Positions 35,682-48,941 of a DNA stretch of 64,000 nt are shown piece after piece. The stretch spans positions 62,001 through 126,000 of the forward strand of contig LATX02000237.1 of assembly GCA_001466705.2 (NCBI GenBank). The letters are read 5' to 3'. The position numbers and the translations under genes were made by a program. Below the pieces are notes generated by a model. The model searched no databases. It was not told where the DNA came from and saw only the letters and a list, made by a program, of their open reading frames with translations. Every line of letters begins with the position of its first letter. Position 1 is the first letter of the stretch. Origin of the DNA: Moniliophthora roreri (Eukaryota; Basidiomycota; Agaricomycetes; Agaricales; Marasmiaceae).

Positions 35682-36992
35682 TCAACGCGTCAAAGCCTGA
35701 CAAGCATCCTCACGATAAAGCTTATCACGAACCGGTCTCAACAATTGTGCATGAGAGAAACCTCTGGTTAGCTCATGAAACATTGCTAATGCCGTCTTCG
35801 TATCTGAGCGTCCGTCTGGATCAAGATATAGCGAACAAGGAAAGGTAATTGCTAAAACGAGAGAGTTGAACTGGTCAACAAATCCAGATCGTACATGATG
35901 GACGGGTAGGCTTACCCAACCAAACACACGGCGAAACAGTTTTCCAAGGTTCAATATGTCCGCTTTAAAAGGATCATGCAGTGCGTATACCCCTCTTTAC
36001 ATGTCGTCGGGTCAATCTTGAAAAATTGGTTCAGCTTTACCTCGGCACCTGTATTGAAGACTGGAAAGCGTTTTTTTCGTAGCTGAGGAACATGATGCTA
36101 TAGCCATAGTCGATGAGGTAGTAGCGGACCTCGGGCTTGGGGTCGATGTGATCGATGAGGGATGGTTTTGGGGGGAGATATTTTTCGTGTATGCAGTAGT
36201 TTACTAACGGATTGAAGCCTTTAGGGCACAAGGAGGTGTCCATCATGACGTTCTGCCAGCGTATGGCACTGAATAAAGGAGCGTTATTTTGCTACAGCAA
36301 AAGTATAAAAAGTGCCAGATGGGACATACCGATGTGCTATATTACGCTCATGAAGAAACACTACGGCCTGGCATGGGTTTTCAGAAATGAGATGGTAGAC
36401 GAGAAAAAAAAGGGTTTCATTACCTCCAGCAATTGCTGAATAAAAGATAGGGCTTCTACAACGAGACGAAAAGGTGGTAGAAAATCATCGTGTGTTATAG
36501 TGAGCACCATGATGGAGCCCCTTTCGGGATCGTTTTCCAGTGGAAACGAGTCGAGTAGCAGAGGGCAAGGATTGCATGGATAGTTGCGTAATTCTGGGGA
36601 AGCCAATAGCTTCATAGTCTTGAGCTCATGCCATGAGTGCCGCCAAGGAGTGACTTGCTCCCCTTTTTTAAGGGAATAAAGTACTTGAGAGCGACCACAG
36701 TACCATCAGCTGCACGAACGGCGTCTATAACATTGACTGAAGACTGAGTTTGGTCAGTAGACTCGAGTTTCCCGAGATGAATATTTTGTGCTCACCACAA
36801 CCCAATCTTTATATTTCAAGCATCTCTTTTTTCCGAATGACAAGACTTTATCCACAGGAATCCCTTCGGACACCCAAGAGCCAACCCAGCCCGGTTCGTA
36901 TCGCTTGCGCAGTCGGTAGCCCTTCTTGAGCAGGAACTCATGATTTTCAACCAATACTCTTTGGGGTGAATCTTGAAAGGGTCATTTTCCAT
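35682..36992 (-). pseudogene. Agaric kinase-like protein, catalytic Asp lost, frameshifted
   Basis: Read on the minus strand it follows an agaric kinase-like family: MENDPFKIHPKEYW, FLLKKGYRLRKRYEPGW, a Lys-containing VALKYFIP segment, LVVEALSFIQQLLE, VFLHERNIAHR, VRYYLIDYGYS, DPFKADILNLGKLFRR and a C-terminal LYREDACQALTR. Two things are wrong. After the HR of the catalytic loop comes AIRWQN where the family has Asp, so the general base is missing; the metal-binding Asp (IDYG) is kept. Between EYW and VENHEF one base is missing, and the junction before VYALHDPFK also cannot be joined in frame. I read it as a decaying pseudokinase gene. Sequence errors could explain the frame breaks but not the Asp change. 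Confidence 0.65.
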
Positions 36993-37129
36993 AGTTGTTC
37001 AAAGCAGGAGATGAAAGGACAAGATGGAAGCTTTCGAGACTCGCGAGTCGCTGCAGGCAAATGATGCATGGTCATGTGATCGCGATCGCCTGCAAGGGGT
37101 CACGGGTGCACATTCCAGACTCAGTCTCA

Positions 37130-38820
37130 GTTTTAATTTATCGGACATCGCAACACACCACCAGATTCATCGGAGACGCACCAGTTCTGGGGCTCGCACC
37201 GGGTCACGACCATCTTTTTATTCGCAAGAATCGATAGGCTTGTGTTCCAGGCTCAAAAATAACTGCAGTGTACGAGGAACAAATACGGAAGTGACGTTGT
37301 CTCGGTCCTCCCTAGATAACGAATATTGAGTGTGGCTGATGCTACGACGACCAAGGTATCATCTCTATATCTCACAATATTGCATGTACTCAATCTCGAG
37401 CAATGTAAACAGAAGACTCTCCACCTTTTTCGCGCACGCTTCCCCAAATATCTCGCCTACAAGTTTCTCACTTTCTTTGGTCGAAACATCGTCGCCGCAG
37501 AAGGAGATGGATGGACAAAAAAAAATATAGGAAGGACATAGAGCCTGCGTTTTCCAACGTACGTTTCTCAAGGGTCCATCCATCCGTCGATGAGTTTTGA
37601 ATGCTGACCAGTATGGTCGGCAGCGCAATGACAGCCTAGTATGGACCCAGACTACCAAAGTCATGAACAATATATTCGAAATTCTATGGGAAGAACAAGG
37701 GGTAGTCATCAAGCTGGAGCATCGTTTGGACTTTACGCTTCCCGTGTATTCTTTCCTCTCCTTATCTTCATGGCTCCAGCTCATCCATGTACGGCTAGTA
37801 TCATTCGTTACTAGTACAGCAGGTACACCTATCACCATCACCTCTTACGCATTCTGACATAGGTTATAACTAGGCTTCGGACGCCGCGCCTCCTGGAAAG
37901 AAGACTCTGACCGCAACGTCCTACTACCTGACCACTAAGTGACATTCAAAGAGGTCTTACACGACGTAAAGCTTTTCTAAAAACTTGTTTCCTGCCTCCT
38001 TTCCACGCCAATGTATGATGAAGAAGATGATCGAAACACAGCCGTAGTCAAGCATCCAAGGAAGACGGCGAATATGGGCACGATCTACTCAGCAATCTCC
38101 TCAAGGCGAACAATTTTGGTTAGGGCGGTTTGCCTAATCGCGAGTTGATGGAAAATGTCTTCATTTTCTTGATTACTGGGCATGAGGTACTTGCCTTCTT
38201 TTGCTACCCCGTTCGACGATGCTGACTGCCATCAAATAGGCAATAGTTCAAACCCTCTGTTTCATCTTTGCGCTCCTCGCCGGAGGTTTATATCCCTAAC
38301 ACCCATTATAAGCGTGTTGTTGTCCTTTTCTCGCGTACGTATGAGGCTGAAGATGGATATGGACTTTGATAGTGCAATACTGGAAAGGCCCCCACCAACC
38401 CGAACCGTCTGGATTCCGAGAGGACGCATGGCCAAAAGGTGCTTTTCTATCATTTAGTTTGGGTGTCTATGCTAGTTCCTACTCTCCGCTATCACTGTTT
38501 CCTTCATTCTTCACACGCACTAACTCTCACGTAGAACCTCGAGCATGGCTCGGCCGCAAATTCTTCGAAGCTGAAGGAATCGCAATTCTTACCATGCTCG
38601 TGTTCAGGTACCGCGTCGAGCTTGCTTCGAGTAATAGTAACGAAATGAAGGATGGATTGCTGGATATGAGGTTGGCTATTACGTTGACGTGAGTTATTTC
38701 TGTCTTTTTTTTTTGCGCCATGGGGACTCGGAGTGCTGATGGTGATAACTTGCGCAGACCGGTCAATGTTCCATTGGCGGGAGTGGTAGCCGAGGTGGGT
38801 CGTGCCATTCATCCTGGTAG
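37130..38820 (+). pseudogene. Cytochrome P450 relic 1 (heme Cys changed to Trp)
   Basis: Exon by exon it follows the intact P450: APGHDHLFI near 37195, a VADATTTK exon near 37327, FGRNIVAAEGDGW near 37470, the HRLDFTLP exon near 37720, GRRASWKED near 37885, and PNRELMENVFIFLITGHE near 38140-38180. Also present are EPSGFREDAWPKGAFL near 38410 and a final exon with AEGIAILTML. An a-run (aaaaaaaaa, 37518) breaks the frame, the segment between 37960 and 38030 is deleted, and stops interrupt the I-helix exon. In the heme loop the invariant Cys is Trp (EPRAWLGRKF, about 38540). It cannot make a working enzyme. Confidence 0.85.
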
Positions 38821-38934
38821 CGAGTGAGGGTGAGCTAACGAGTCAATGAATAGGTTGGGTGTCAGAGCTATATATAAGGACATGTGCCCATAATCATTAG
38901 CTACCCTATATTCATTTTGCATTCTGAAGCTCAA

Positions 38935-40430
38935 GCGCTCGAGCATGCCCCGGAACCCGACTCACGATCTGCAGCAGGTCTCCCTCCTTCCCAGACAAGT
39001 ATATTGGGTATAGCGGATCCTGGGGCAACCAAGGTATATTCCTTGCACATACTGGACACAGAATCTTGGGCTCTAGGAAATCCTTCCACGCTCGCTTCCC
39101 CAAAAGCCCTTACCATTCGGAGTTTGACTTGCTTCGGGCGAATACTGTCGCTTCTAGAGGCGTTTTCTGATGTATGTGCTTTTCGTAAAAATACATTACG
39201 TCTGATGGGATTGTTAGCCCAACAACAGCCAAGTCTGGACGAAGGATTATGGGCGCCCTTTCCTGATAATGTATGCGGAGAGCAAGAGGTTATCGCCACG
39301 AAGCATTGATCGGATATTACGCCTCCGGTGCGTCCCGTCTCGATTTATTCAAGCAGGGACAGCGCTAATCAAGATGCACTCGCACAGATCGCTATTCTCG
39401 CTGATGGCAAAACCGCCATGCAAGTTCGATCACCTCACCCATCACGTTCTGACGCACGAACTCTGGAATTCGGACGCCATACCTCCTGGAAAGACGTACT
39501 GACTTTTCCACCAGGTCAGAGTCCGACATTTGATCAGGAGAGCCTTACACGACATTACCAACGGTCTGCTAATCGCGATGCTTGCCCCCACCCGGCCCTC
39601 CAGTTCTTTTGAAGAGGGCGGATGTGGTTGATAGGGCGCCCGATGAACTCGACGTAGGCATTTCTAAGCATTATGTTTGACCTCTTGCTGACACTAATTT
39701 GCGGCAGGAATACACGTCGGCGCTTATCTATGCTTGGTGTGGACAAGGCGGTGTATATTCTCTTCAGCAGTCTATTCGCTACCAATGGGGGCGTCGGTAT
39801 CAGCAAGCTGATGAATCAGAGGTTGATGAAGGATGTGTTCATTTTCTTGTTGCTGTATATGAGGTACCTCATATTCACCTTTCTTTGCTACGTTTCTCGG
39901 TGTTGACTGTGGTTGGATAGACGATAACACGTCCCCTTTTCCTTGCATGTTCTATGCTGAGGAACACGATGTTATCTATCAGCACATCAAGTCTTTCTTC
40001 TCGATGACTGACCCACACGTCTCTGCATTTTTCCTCCGAAAATTCCTTTCCATCTCAGGTGTCTCCTTATCGTACTTACCACTTGCAGGTCACAGGTATA
40101 GTCAGAGCAACCGAATCGCAGAACTTTAGAAGAGCTGATAGACCCGAAGATTTCAGTTTCGGTTCGTTATTTCCTTCGCACTCTCGCATGTACCTGACTA
40201 ATATGCTGAATCCAAGGTCCCCCGAGTATGCATCGGCCGAAATACCTTTCGAGACTGACAGCATTGCTATTCTCACGTCCAGCTGATGGGCAAGGTGGGA
40301 AGGATGCCGTTCGAGAACATAATCGTAAGGGAAAGTTGCTCGATACGACATTGGATGTTACTTTAACGTCAGCTGAGAGTAATAGCTAACAACTTGCTCA
40401 GTGTACCGCGGAGGCGGAATTAACAAGTTG
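38935..40430 (+). pseudogene. Cytochrome P450 relic 2 (strongly decayed)
   Basis: Recognisable pieces in order: GIADPGATK near 39010, a decayed FGRN exon near 39130, FGRHTSWKDVL near 39470, a degraded DITNGLLIAML exon near 39560, LMNQRLMKDVFIFLL near 39820, AEEHDVIYQHIKSF near 39960, RRADRPEDFSFG near 40130, and ETDSIAILT near 40250 where the heme loop should be. Frames change repeatedly and the heme-binding Cys region is gone. It is more eroded than relic 1, which suggests an older duplication. Confidence 0.75.
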
Positions 40431-43400
40431 GTTCTGCTATTCGTGGCCGTATTTGAACGTAGGCACCCTCAGCTGTTCAAGTTCGAGGACTAATGATCCC
40501 CTCGTTTCGGCAGATATTTAGATGATCTAGAGTTTGTCTAGAGTTTGTAGAAATGGGGACGAATTATTATTATGGCCTGGCATCGGCGTATAGGCCACCC
40601 CGACTGTCATAATTGCGATGTCTAGGCCTATAGCCTGTCCAGGCGGATACCCACGAGCATTGGCATAATCTACGTAAATGCCGCGGGAGAATGGTGCTAC
40701 CGTAGGATAGGCAAGTCAAGTTGAGGACGGCATTCATGCAGTACCACTTGGCTGGCTATCCAAGTCTGCTTCGACCCCTTCACATAATTTGTGTTCATGG
40801 GCGCCCTTTCCATGCCAGGGGATCACCGAATGCCCGACGCCCAATGTTCAACATTCAACGTCTACTGTTAATTTAGCATTCCAGTCTGCTGGATCATCGT
40901 GCCTCTTCGACGCATCAACGTTCCTGAGCGCTACCTTTCCAACGTTTTGCTTTCAATCACAAATGTTCAGTGCTGGGCGCAGGAACTCTACTTCCTCATG
41001 TCGGGGCGGTTAACCTTTCAGCTCGGGGTGCTTAGGCAATCTTCGATGACGTCGTGGGGGAATTGGTCTCATTGGAGATACGACTTTCACTTCATTGCCC
41101 ACGGCGCTATTTTTGAGACAGCTTGCGTTCCCATATACTAGAGCAGATTGTGGCGGGTCTATTTAGGATCGCGAAATTAACGGTAGATAGCAGAGGCTGC
41201 TCTGATGGTGTGTTTTCATCTCAAAGAATACGGGAACAGAACTCGTTAGTGATGTCTCATGGAGGTATCCTCTCCAGCGCGCTATTCTTGTGGCGGAGCG
41301 CATTCCCATACTCAATAAAGTTGTTGCGAGTCTGTTCGGAGTTGTGGAACAGATAACAAGATCACGCCGAGGGTAACCAAGTGCAGTTTTATTAGAGATG
41401 AGGGAATAGGAATACTGTTTGTGATGATTCTTTACCGCGGTGAATAAGTGATGGTAGGTGAAGGTATTGCAGAATAATGATAATGCAATGGCCTATCGTG
41501 GAACATCATCGAAATCGCACTAACAATCTTCCATGCTTCCTCTCTGAGCTTCTAGTTTGTCATAAGGGAGTTTTCTATTACACCTCTCCGATCGCGTCCT
41601 CTTCCATGGCCTCCGCTGTCGAAGTCTGGAAATGAATTATCTCTGAAATAACCTGGGAAGCCGGCGGCGAGAATGGTCACGGACGTTGAGCATTAAAATT
41701 GCGCTCTAATGGCAGCCTTCTTGCTGTTCTGCTCAAGCATTACAGCCATCTCTGACTCCAAAGGCTGTAAACTGCCATTCCGTGAGGTTGGTGTGCGAGT
41801 GATTTCATTTAAACCCTGTTTGCACCCTAGTATCACCTCCTGACTGAGGGTGGGTTCCCAGAAATGATCGCATTCTGCAGCTAATGACCGATAAGAATAG
41901 TCTGAGGTGCTATAAATGATCCTGCATGACGCTTCACGATGACGATGTGTGGCGCCTTGAGGATGACTTCGACACCAAGAAGTGTAACTACTAAGCGTCG
42001 AACATCATCCATGGTTAACGGCGTGTCTATTTCAGACAAGCTGCTAGGATATCAATTCTAGAATATAGCTAGGCGTGCACACACGAGAACCTCCTCAGGA
42101 GTTTATATCAGGCCGGCAAGGGCGCTGGTTATCGAGGTACACGTGTCTTCACTATGATCATCAGCCCGAGGATAACCGAGGAGAATGAAGTCCAGCTGCC
42201 AACACAGGGTGGAACCAGGCGAGGCGCTAGCGAGATGACTACCATGAGCATAATTTACTCAATCGAGGTAACTTCGAGCTTGACGGAGAGGAGTTCAGCT
42301 TGCTTCAGCCCCAAGTAAGCATGTCTTCCCAAGGCTCTTGAATGAAATTTCCCACCGAACAATATCAGCCTATTTTTAATAGTATAAGATAGAAGGAGTA
42401 CCAGTTGAGAAAGAAGTGTAGCGAGGATGAGCATAAGTATGGCTTGAACTTCACAAGTGGTGTAGTGGACTTTGGAGTGTTGATTGCCAAGTACACGTTC
42501 CGGAGACCAAATTTGGCATCGAGAGACGATTCCAGAAAAGGTTTGCCAATCAGGTGTAGGTGATTCGTAGCTAGAGAACACCGCATAAGATTGTTTTGGC
42601 TCATTTTCCTCATAGACTGCGCTTCGTGGCGTCTGAGATCTGAGACGGGGCATAAACAGCCGGGTAGCACGGTAGCGGATGTCGCACTGGAGTCGTGATA
42701 GACAGAAACCAATACCTTGGGCTCTCAGATAACAATACAGGGCCTATATCGGTGCGTGGCAGACGGAGAGGTTTTGGCGGACGACGGGTACGTAGCTTTC
42801 ATGTAAGAGAATGAAACCCAAAATCAGGACCGAGTATTGTGCGGCTTGCGCGTGCGTCGGGATTATAGCGAACATCCTCCCATATATCCCAGGATATACC
42901 GAGGCGGTGTGTTACGTGGGGAACTAGCACTTAGCAGATCAAGTTCTCACCAAACACCGCCAGGGGCAACGGCTAGGGATATCCAACGTTCAACTTTCGC
43001 ACCGAAGCGTTGACAGGCTGTACCGGGTGTTACCCCCGCCCTAAACAGTGGTCTCAATGTCGCTGGATATGAGTCCCTAGTTTGATAATTGCACTATAAA
43101 GCCAGAGAATCAGGATATGGGCTTGACATGGGGCGTGAGAGTTACCACAATGGCTCAGATTGTGATCAAGTACACCGATGTTGAATGTTGGTGTGGGATT
43201 TTCAGGGTTGGTCATTGGATTCAAAGGAATTGTCATGATTCCACTGCTAGGACGTGCCTCGTCTGGCGCTGGAACGGTGATGTGGGAGCACAGGCAGATT
43301 TGTTCGCCGCGAGTTCGCCGTTTTATCGACCGGCTCGTGATACAGGAATCATTCTGGTCCCGGGAACCAAGTATCTGGATGCTATAGGTGCTGACGATGC

Positions 43401-46400
43401 GATATTGAGTCCAACTTCATTCCCGCGCGCGATCATACGGCAACTCTGGAAACATTCTAGGTTTTTGTCAACGGAATTTTGAAGGTTCCTTGGGAAAACA
43501 GAAGTGAGTTACTGAGTTCCCAAGCGAGGGAGCGTTTAGAACAAAGGTACACCATATGTCACTGAAGTGAAATTATGCCATTAATGGTATGTTATGTTAT
43601 AGTTTCCTAGGAATGGCGCAGAACGATGCATGGAAGAATCAGTATTCAACTCAGCGGAAACAGTAGAGATACGCCCTCACAGCACTGGGTAACTGGCTCA
43701 GCTTTGCTCCTTTAGAGTACCTGCTGGGCTAGACGACGAAGGTATTCATCCGTAGGTTGCCCGGCTGGGGCGAACCCAAGGCAGTTCGGCCAGCTAGCTG
43801 GCTTGACGGTTAATCGGAACGCTATTCACGAAGCCTTGCGTGCCTTGGCTCCTCGAGTTGAGAATGCTTCGGGACAGTTTGTGGGAATGCGTGGATGTGT
43901 CGTAGCTCGCGCTTGCAATATGTGCGGGTAAACTGGGTACTGTGATGTTCGGTAACGCTGTAACGCTGCAACGGTTGTGGGAGCAGTTGCTAGTCGTCAA
44001 GCTCATGCTCAAGCCGACCAAGAGTATAAGCATCACCTCGAAAGAGTTTCACCCTTGCATCGCTCGACTGGAAACGTGTAAGCAGATGAATGAATGATTC
44101 AGAAGGCGTCAGCGTGGGGAGTTGTCAAGTCACCGGGTGAGTAACCGCCGTGGAAAATCATTTCCAACTTTGAATTTTTTGTTCAATTACCAAAATTATG
44201 TAATTATGCTAAGTCCTCTGACCTCGATGACACCTTGCCTTTCGAATTCTATATCGCCGCAAAGGACTCGTTCCCATTGATCATCTAGAAGGCACAACGT
44301 GCATGAGCAACTTCGAAGCCAGGTTCCCGTATCTTGATTGATCATCGACATCTTCGACCCCATGGGCAATCAGGAATGCCTCTTACCCCTCACTTCAACG
44401 TAGCGGTTCGCGGGATCTATGTCTCTTTTTGACGAGCGCTCTCAGTCTTCCACGCCGAGACAACCCCTGAACCCGCATCGACTGCAATTCTCGGGACTTT
44501 AGACGCTGCAAAGGCGACGAACAGGACATGAATGGATGTCAAACTCCCAGCCATCCTAAAGGCGCTTCCGATATCGATAGGATAATAATGGAAAATGTCT
44601 GGGCATTACAGCTGTACGATGTCATCTGGTGGTCTTCGGGAGCGCAGACAGCACGGTACGGATCCAGTGATGACAGTTTTCCCACTCTTTCAACTTGTGC
44701 ACCGCTGAAGTGGCCGTTACACTTCGTTAGTACCTAATCGGAGATGTTGCCTATCTCCCTACGCAGCTGTCCAGAAGACCATCAAAAGCTGTCGATACCA
44801 GGGGATTGAGCTACGCGTAGCTTCCACGCAGACTCCGCGGTCAACAGCAGTTTGTGATTAATGCACTAGAGCATATGTATAACGCCTGCAGGATGTCAGC
44901 ATTCACTCAGGTTTCGCAGTGATGCAGGTTTCACAGCGATGTCCTAGTTCATTCAATGCCACACCCTCGCAAATCACTGATCGTGGTCTCTGTCCTATAG
45001 ATATATGATGGCTCTTTGAACGCTCAGGCCCTGGCTCGTTCAACTCGGCGGAATCATTTATTTTTTTCCTTGATAGTCGTGGGTAATTCGCAAACACAAA
45101 GCGAAAACAGTTATACTCACTACGCTGGTAGACGAACTTTATGCATATTTTTAGCGCGATATCTGAAGACGTGAAGCTTGCACTCAAAAGCTCTAGAAAC
45201 ATGTCTCCCCGTACATTGTGGACAACGGCTCGATCACGTAGCCCATTCTGGACACATCATCGAACTCTAAAAGGTTTCTATCCCATTCTCCCATCCCTCA
45301 GGCGGTCCGAGCATCCTTCGATCATGATCAGGAAACATACTCTGAAATAACCTGAAATGAACGCTTCCTCGATTCCCATTCCCGGACCGTGAAAACTCTG
45401 GACAAAATGCGGGGGAACATCGCGGCATGGAAGTAGAGTGGGTGTGCTGGGCTCACGTCTTGTCAGCCACCTGTTAAATCTTTTCAGGGGTGTTCTAGAC
45501 CGAACACGTTGTTCTTTGTGCTTCAGGGTATTCTCACGACCAGTCGGAAAGTAGTCAACAAACTTGCATCGTGGTTCCTCTTTCTGCTTCGAGTCGTGTC
45601 CAAGCACGCTCTATTTTGACTTCTATAGTCTAGACTCTGCTCAGAGTTGACCTTGAATTTGTGTGAGCGGCAGCTCAATTGAATTTTCGTGCCTCCCTTC
45701 ACTTCTCCCTTGTATGTGTACCTTACAGTCGCGCCCGTTTCAGGTCAAGTGTATAGGGCCCTTTCTACGCACGCTTTGTCAAAAATCAAGTCTTGTCGAT
45801 AAACTGTCCAATCATCGATTTATCCATCATCCACATCTGCGTTTCATCACCGCCTTCATGGGTAAATTCACCTCAATCCCTACTCAGAAGAGCTTTCGGC
45901 TAGACTTTATCGATCATACCTCAATTGCCCAAGTGCTCAGCGCGGGCATGAGTTGTAACCTCGAAGTTGCCAAGACCTCGGTTTATATTTTGTTCAGCTC
46001 GCTTAATCAGCCTGTAGTTTTGGTGTGTGAACGCTTCCGGGATGACCGTGCTTCCTAATGTTTATGTTTTCTAATATTTATGTTTAATACTTGAGCACCA
46101 AGCTTTTCTCCTTTCAAGTGCGGCAGAGCGCAAAGTTCCAAGTCCCAATCAGCTCCGAAATTCAATAGAGTTCCCACGAACAGATCCTCTGTACTGGTCA
46201 ATGGTGATGGCTAGCACCCTCCCGAAGTGGATTGAGTTTGAATAGCAACGGGTTGTTTCTCCACCTGTGAAGCCGCTCACCAGGGATCATACACTAGATG
46301 CGATGGCATGGGTAACACGGTCAACTTGTGTCGATCGCATCATTGAAGAGCTCAACATCTCATAGACCAAAATTATCTATCAGAATTTGTTCTATCCTCT

Positions 46401-47670
46401 AAAATATCGATAACACAGAGCCCGATGTTCTATATACACCGTCATTAGCAGGTAATACTGCCAGCGTGCAGGTACGAGCACCAAGTCAAAACTTTTCCAA
46501 CGGCGCTGTCAAGAACTGCGACAGACCCGAGTTTATGCCCACTCTCTCCGGAGTAACGGATCTACGCTGACGAGTGGGACGCTGAACATATGGTGTTTGC
46601 GTGCATACTCGTCTTCACAATTCTTCCTGAACCCACGGGATCCGTAAACGGCTTTTGACAGGATCTTTTTTTTTTTCTCTCTCTCTTACGACAAAGAGTA
46701 TTCGAAGCCGATTGAATGGAATTCATAACACAATGCGCCGTAGCTTGCTGAGCTGTCAAATGTCTCGGAGTCGAAGGAGCCACAACAACTCCTATGTAGC
46801 CCAAATGTGGTACAGTCAATATTACCGAAGCACGGAAAGGAATCAAAACTTTGGGTCAGCTGGAAGGTCCGAGCAGCCTCAAGTCGTACTATTGGAAACG
46901 ATGGAGTGGATTCTAGAAGGAGCAGTGCCACGGGGGCGTTGTTGACGGGGCAATGATGGTAGGTGTGGCATCACCGAATGAACAAGTTTTCCCATGGATG
47001 CAGCATTCAAGGCGTTCTCACGAAGGAGGCGTCCCCTTACTGAGGATTTCCCATGGACTGCCAGTTTTGCTCTGGGTCAGGCCGTCATCTTCCCATCGGA
47101 GACTTGTCGACGGATCTCAAAAACGTGATCCTGACTTTGAAATCCCAACATTAACTTGGTTTGGTGGGCGTGCACGAGAAACTGTAGAGATGGTGTGGTC
47201 TCTCTCTTTCGGGGTTAATGTGAACCCTATCCACACAAGTATGCCTCGAGGCGTTCATGCTGTTAGCCAGAGTTTTTATGAACCATTGTTGCAAATCGGT
47301 TGTCGCGACTTGTATGTACATGAATAGACAAACGCGGACAGCGGACCGCACTAGGTAGTGTAGGAATTATACACAGCCAAAATAGAGTAAAACTATGTTG
47401 AGGATGGGTTAAAGAATTCGGAACGAGGAGCGTGCGGTGAAAATACAAATGTGTGATGCGGTGATTAATACAAGTCGTTACGGGGATGTTGAGAAAATTG
47501 TGTGGTGTGCGACAGCCGATGAGAATGTGAGTGCGAGGTGACCATTCCAAGACAAAGGATAAATGGTAGAGACCCTGGTGGGATCCAGCTAAGCGAATCG
47601 ACAATGCATGAAGATAATGATTTGAGTTTTTCCGAGTCAAAGGGACCCTGCCCCATTGACGGATAACCTT
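40431..47670. other. Gene-poor stretch, no recognisable gene
   Basis: Over 7.2 kb I find only short frames on both strands and no convincing exon chain, tRNA or repeat. The longer ones (42255-42712 minus, 43117-43482 plus, 45278-45607 minus, 45663-46058 plus) have no motif I know. It may be decayed P450-cluster or transposon sequence. A homology search might find relics that I cannot see. Confidence 0.45.
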
Positions 47671-48468
47671 TCATTCGAAGGCATAGTCGACGGCTGTGAA
47701 GCAAGCTTCGTTGGCACCAGCCAAGGCATCACGTCCATGTTGACGTAGGCTCTGACTGTCCTCGAAGAAGGCATCACACGCTGGACAGGATAGGGAACCT
47801 AGCGAGCTTGAGTTACTGCTAGAGTCGCCCTGAGATGAATGTGACCGCGATCGCTTGGATGATTGTGACATCTGCGATATGCAGAGGTTAGACCAAGAGG
47901 TACTTTTCGGGCAAAGAAGGGGATGGAACGTACCAAATCACCGTCGGGGTCTTCGACATGTGTTGAGAGTTTCCTTTTCAGTGGAGATGAAAGAGAGGGT
48001 TCTAGGTTGAAATGAGTTTGACAATGACGGCGCAAAGGGGCAGCGAACATACTAACCGGACAGCGTGGAACCCATCTGAGCAGAGAAATTTTTCCTCCAA
48101 GAAAGGATTCGCTTCATCCTTAGCGAATAGATGTCATAACCATATGTCGTTGTAGACGTAGTAGTGTCTTCGTCGTATAGGGGTTGTGGCGAAGCCTCTA
48201 GGTCCTCTTCCGAAGAGCAATATGACGAGCATTCGACCTCCTCCTCGTTATCGTCTTCGGATGCAGACGATGTATATGATGACGATACATAGGATGTAGA
48301 CGCATAGCAAGTGTCATTGTTGAATATACGACGGGGGGGAGCGGGGCACTCGACGAGCTCGATGATTTGGACGGTATGGCGGTAAAGGTCGGTAGAGTTG
48401 ACCTTGCTGTCGACGTCGTTGACGACGGCAAAGGCGGTGGTGAGGGGACGACTGGGGATGTCGAGCAT
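47671..48468 (-). CDS. Small zinc-finger-like protein, three exons, 226 residues
   Basis: Exons 48468-48057, 48001-47934 and 47871-47671 total 681 nt in phase. The N-terminal half has a folded-looking segment (HTVQIIELVECPAPPRR). A long Ser/Glu/Asp-rich acidic region follows, then LKRKLSTHVEDPDGDL, a Ser-rich run with KRSRS, and the end CPACDAFFEDSQSLRQHGRD..ANEACFTAVDYAFE. The Cys-x2-Cys..His..Cys pattern suggests a small zinc-binding finger. I recall similar C-termini in other agaric proteins of unknown function. The acidic and basic runs fit a nuclear role;, which is inference. It lies 470 bp downstream of MKT1 on the same strand. Confidence 0.75.
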
Positions 48469-48941
48469 GATGGGGCAAAAAGATTGGCGGTGGAACGAAG
48501 AGCTAAGGGCGCCATTTTGTAGTAGCTGCTAAGAAAACTGTGAGATCGATCCAAACTAGAATTTCAGCGATGACAGCAATGACCCGAGATCCAGGTTGGC
48601 AGATATTTCCCATGCCAAAACGGGAATATCCGTCACGTGCCATTTAATTTTTCATTTTTTCAAATCTCCGGTTAGTCGTATCCAAAAATGGATGCATTCT
48701 CACGGTTGCACATTTTTTGCTATCGATTTCCCACCTAATTTTAGGCTCTGCATGAACCCTTTGTTGGCAGCAACATTCTTTTTTTTTTCTCCGAATCAAG
48801 AAATCATTTCAATCACCACCACAAGCCAACCATCCTGTTGTCAACTAAGAAATAACAATGTGTCCTGTTTCGAGAGCAATCAGCCCAGCCAAAAAGTCCT
48901 CATCAATCACAACCTGAGACGAACTCCTTTTAGGCTGTTTT

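Noticed and set aside
45950..46020. VYILFSS-like frame resembling P450 relic 2
   Set aside because: Only seven residues match and the surrounding sequence does not; it is most likely chance.
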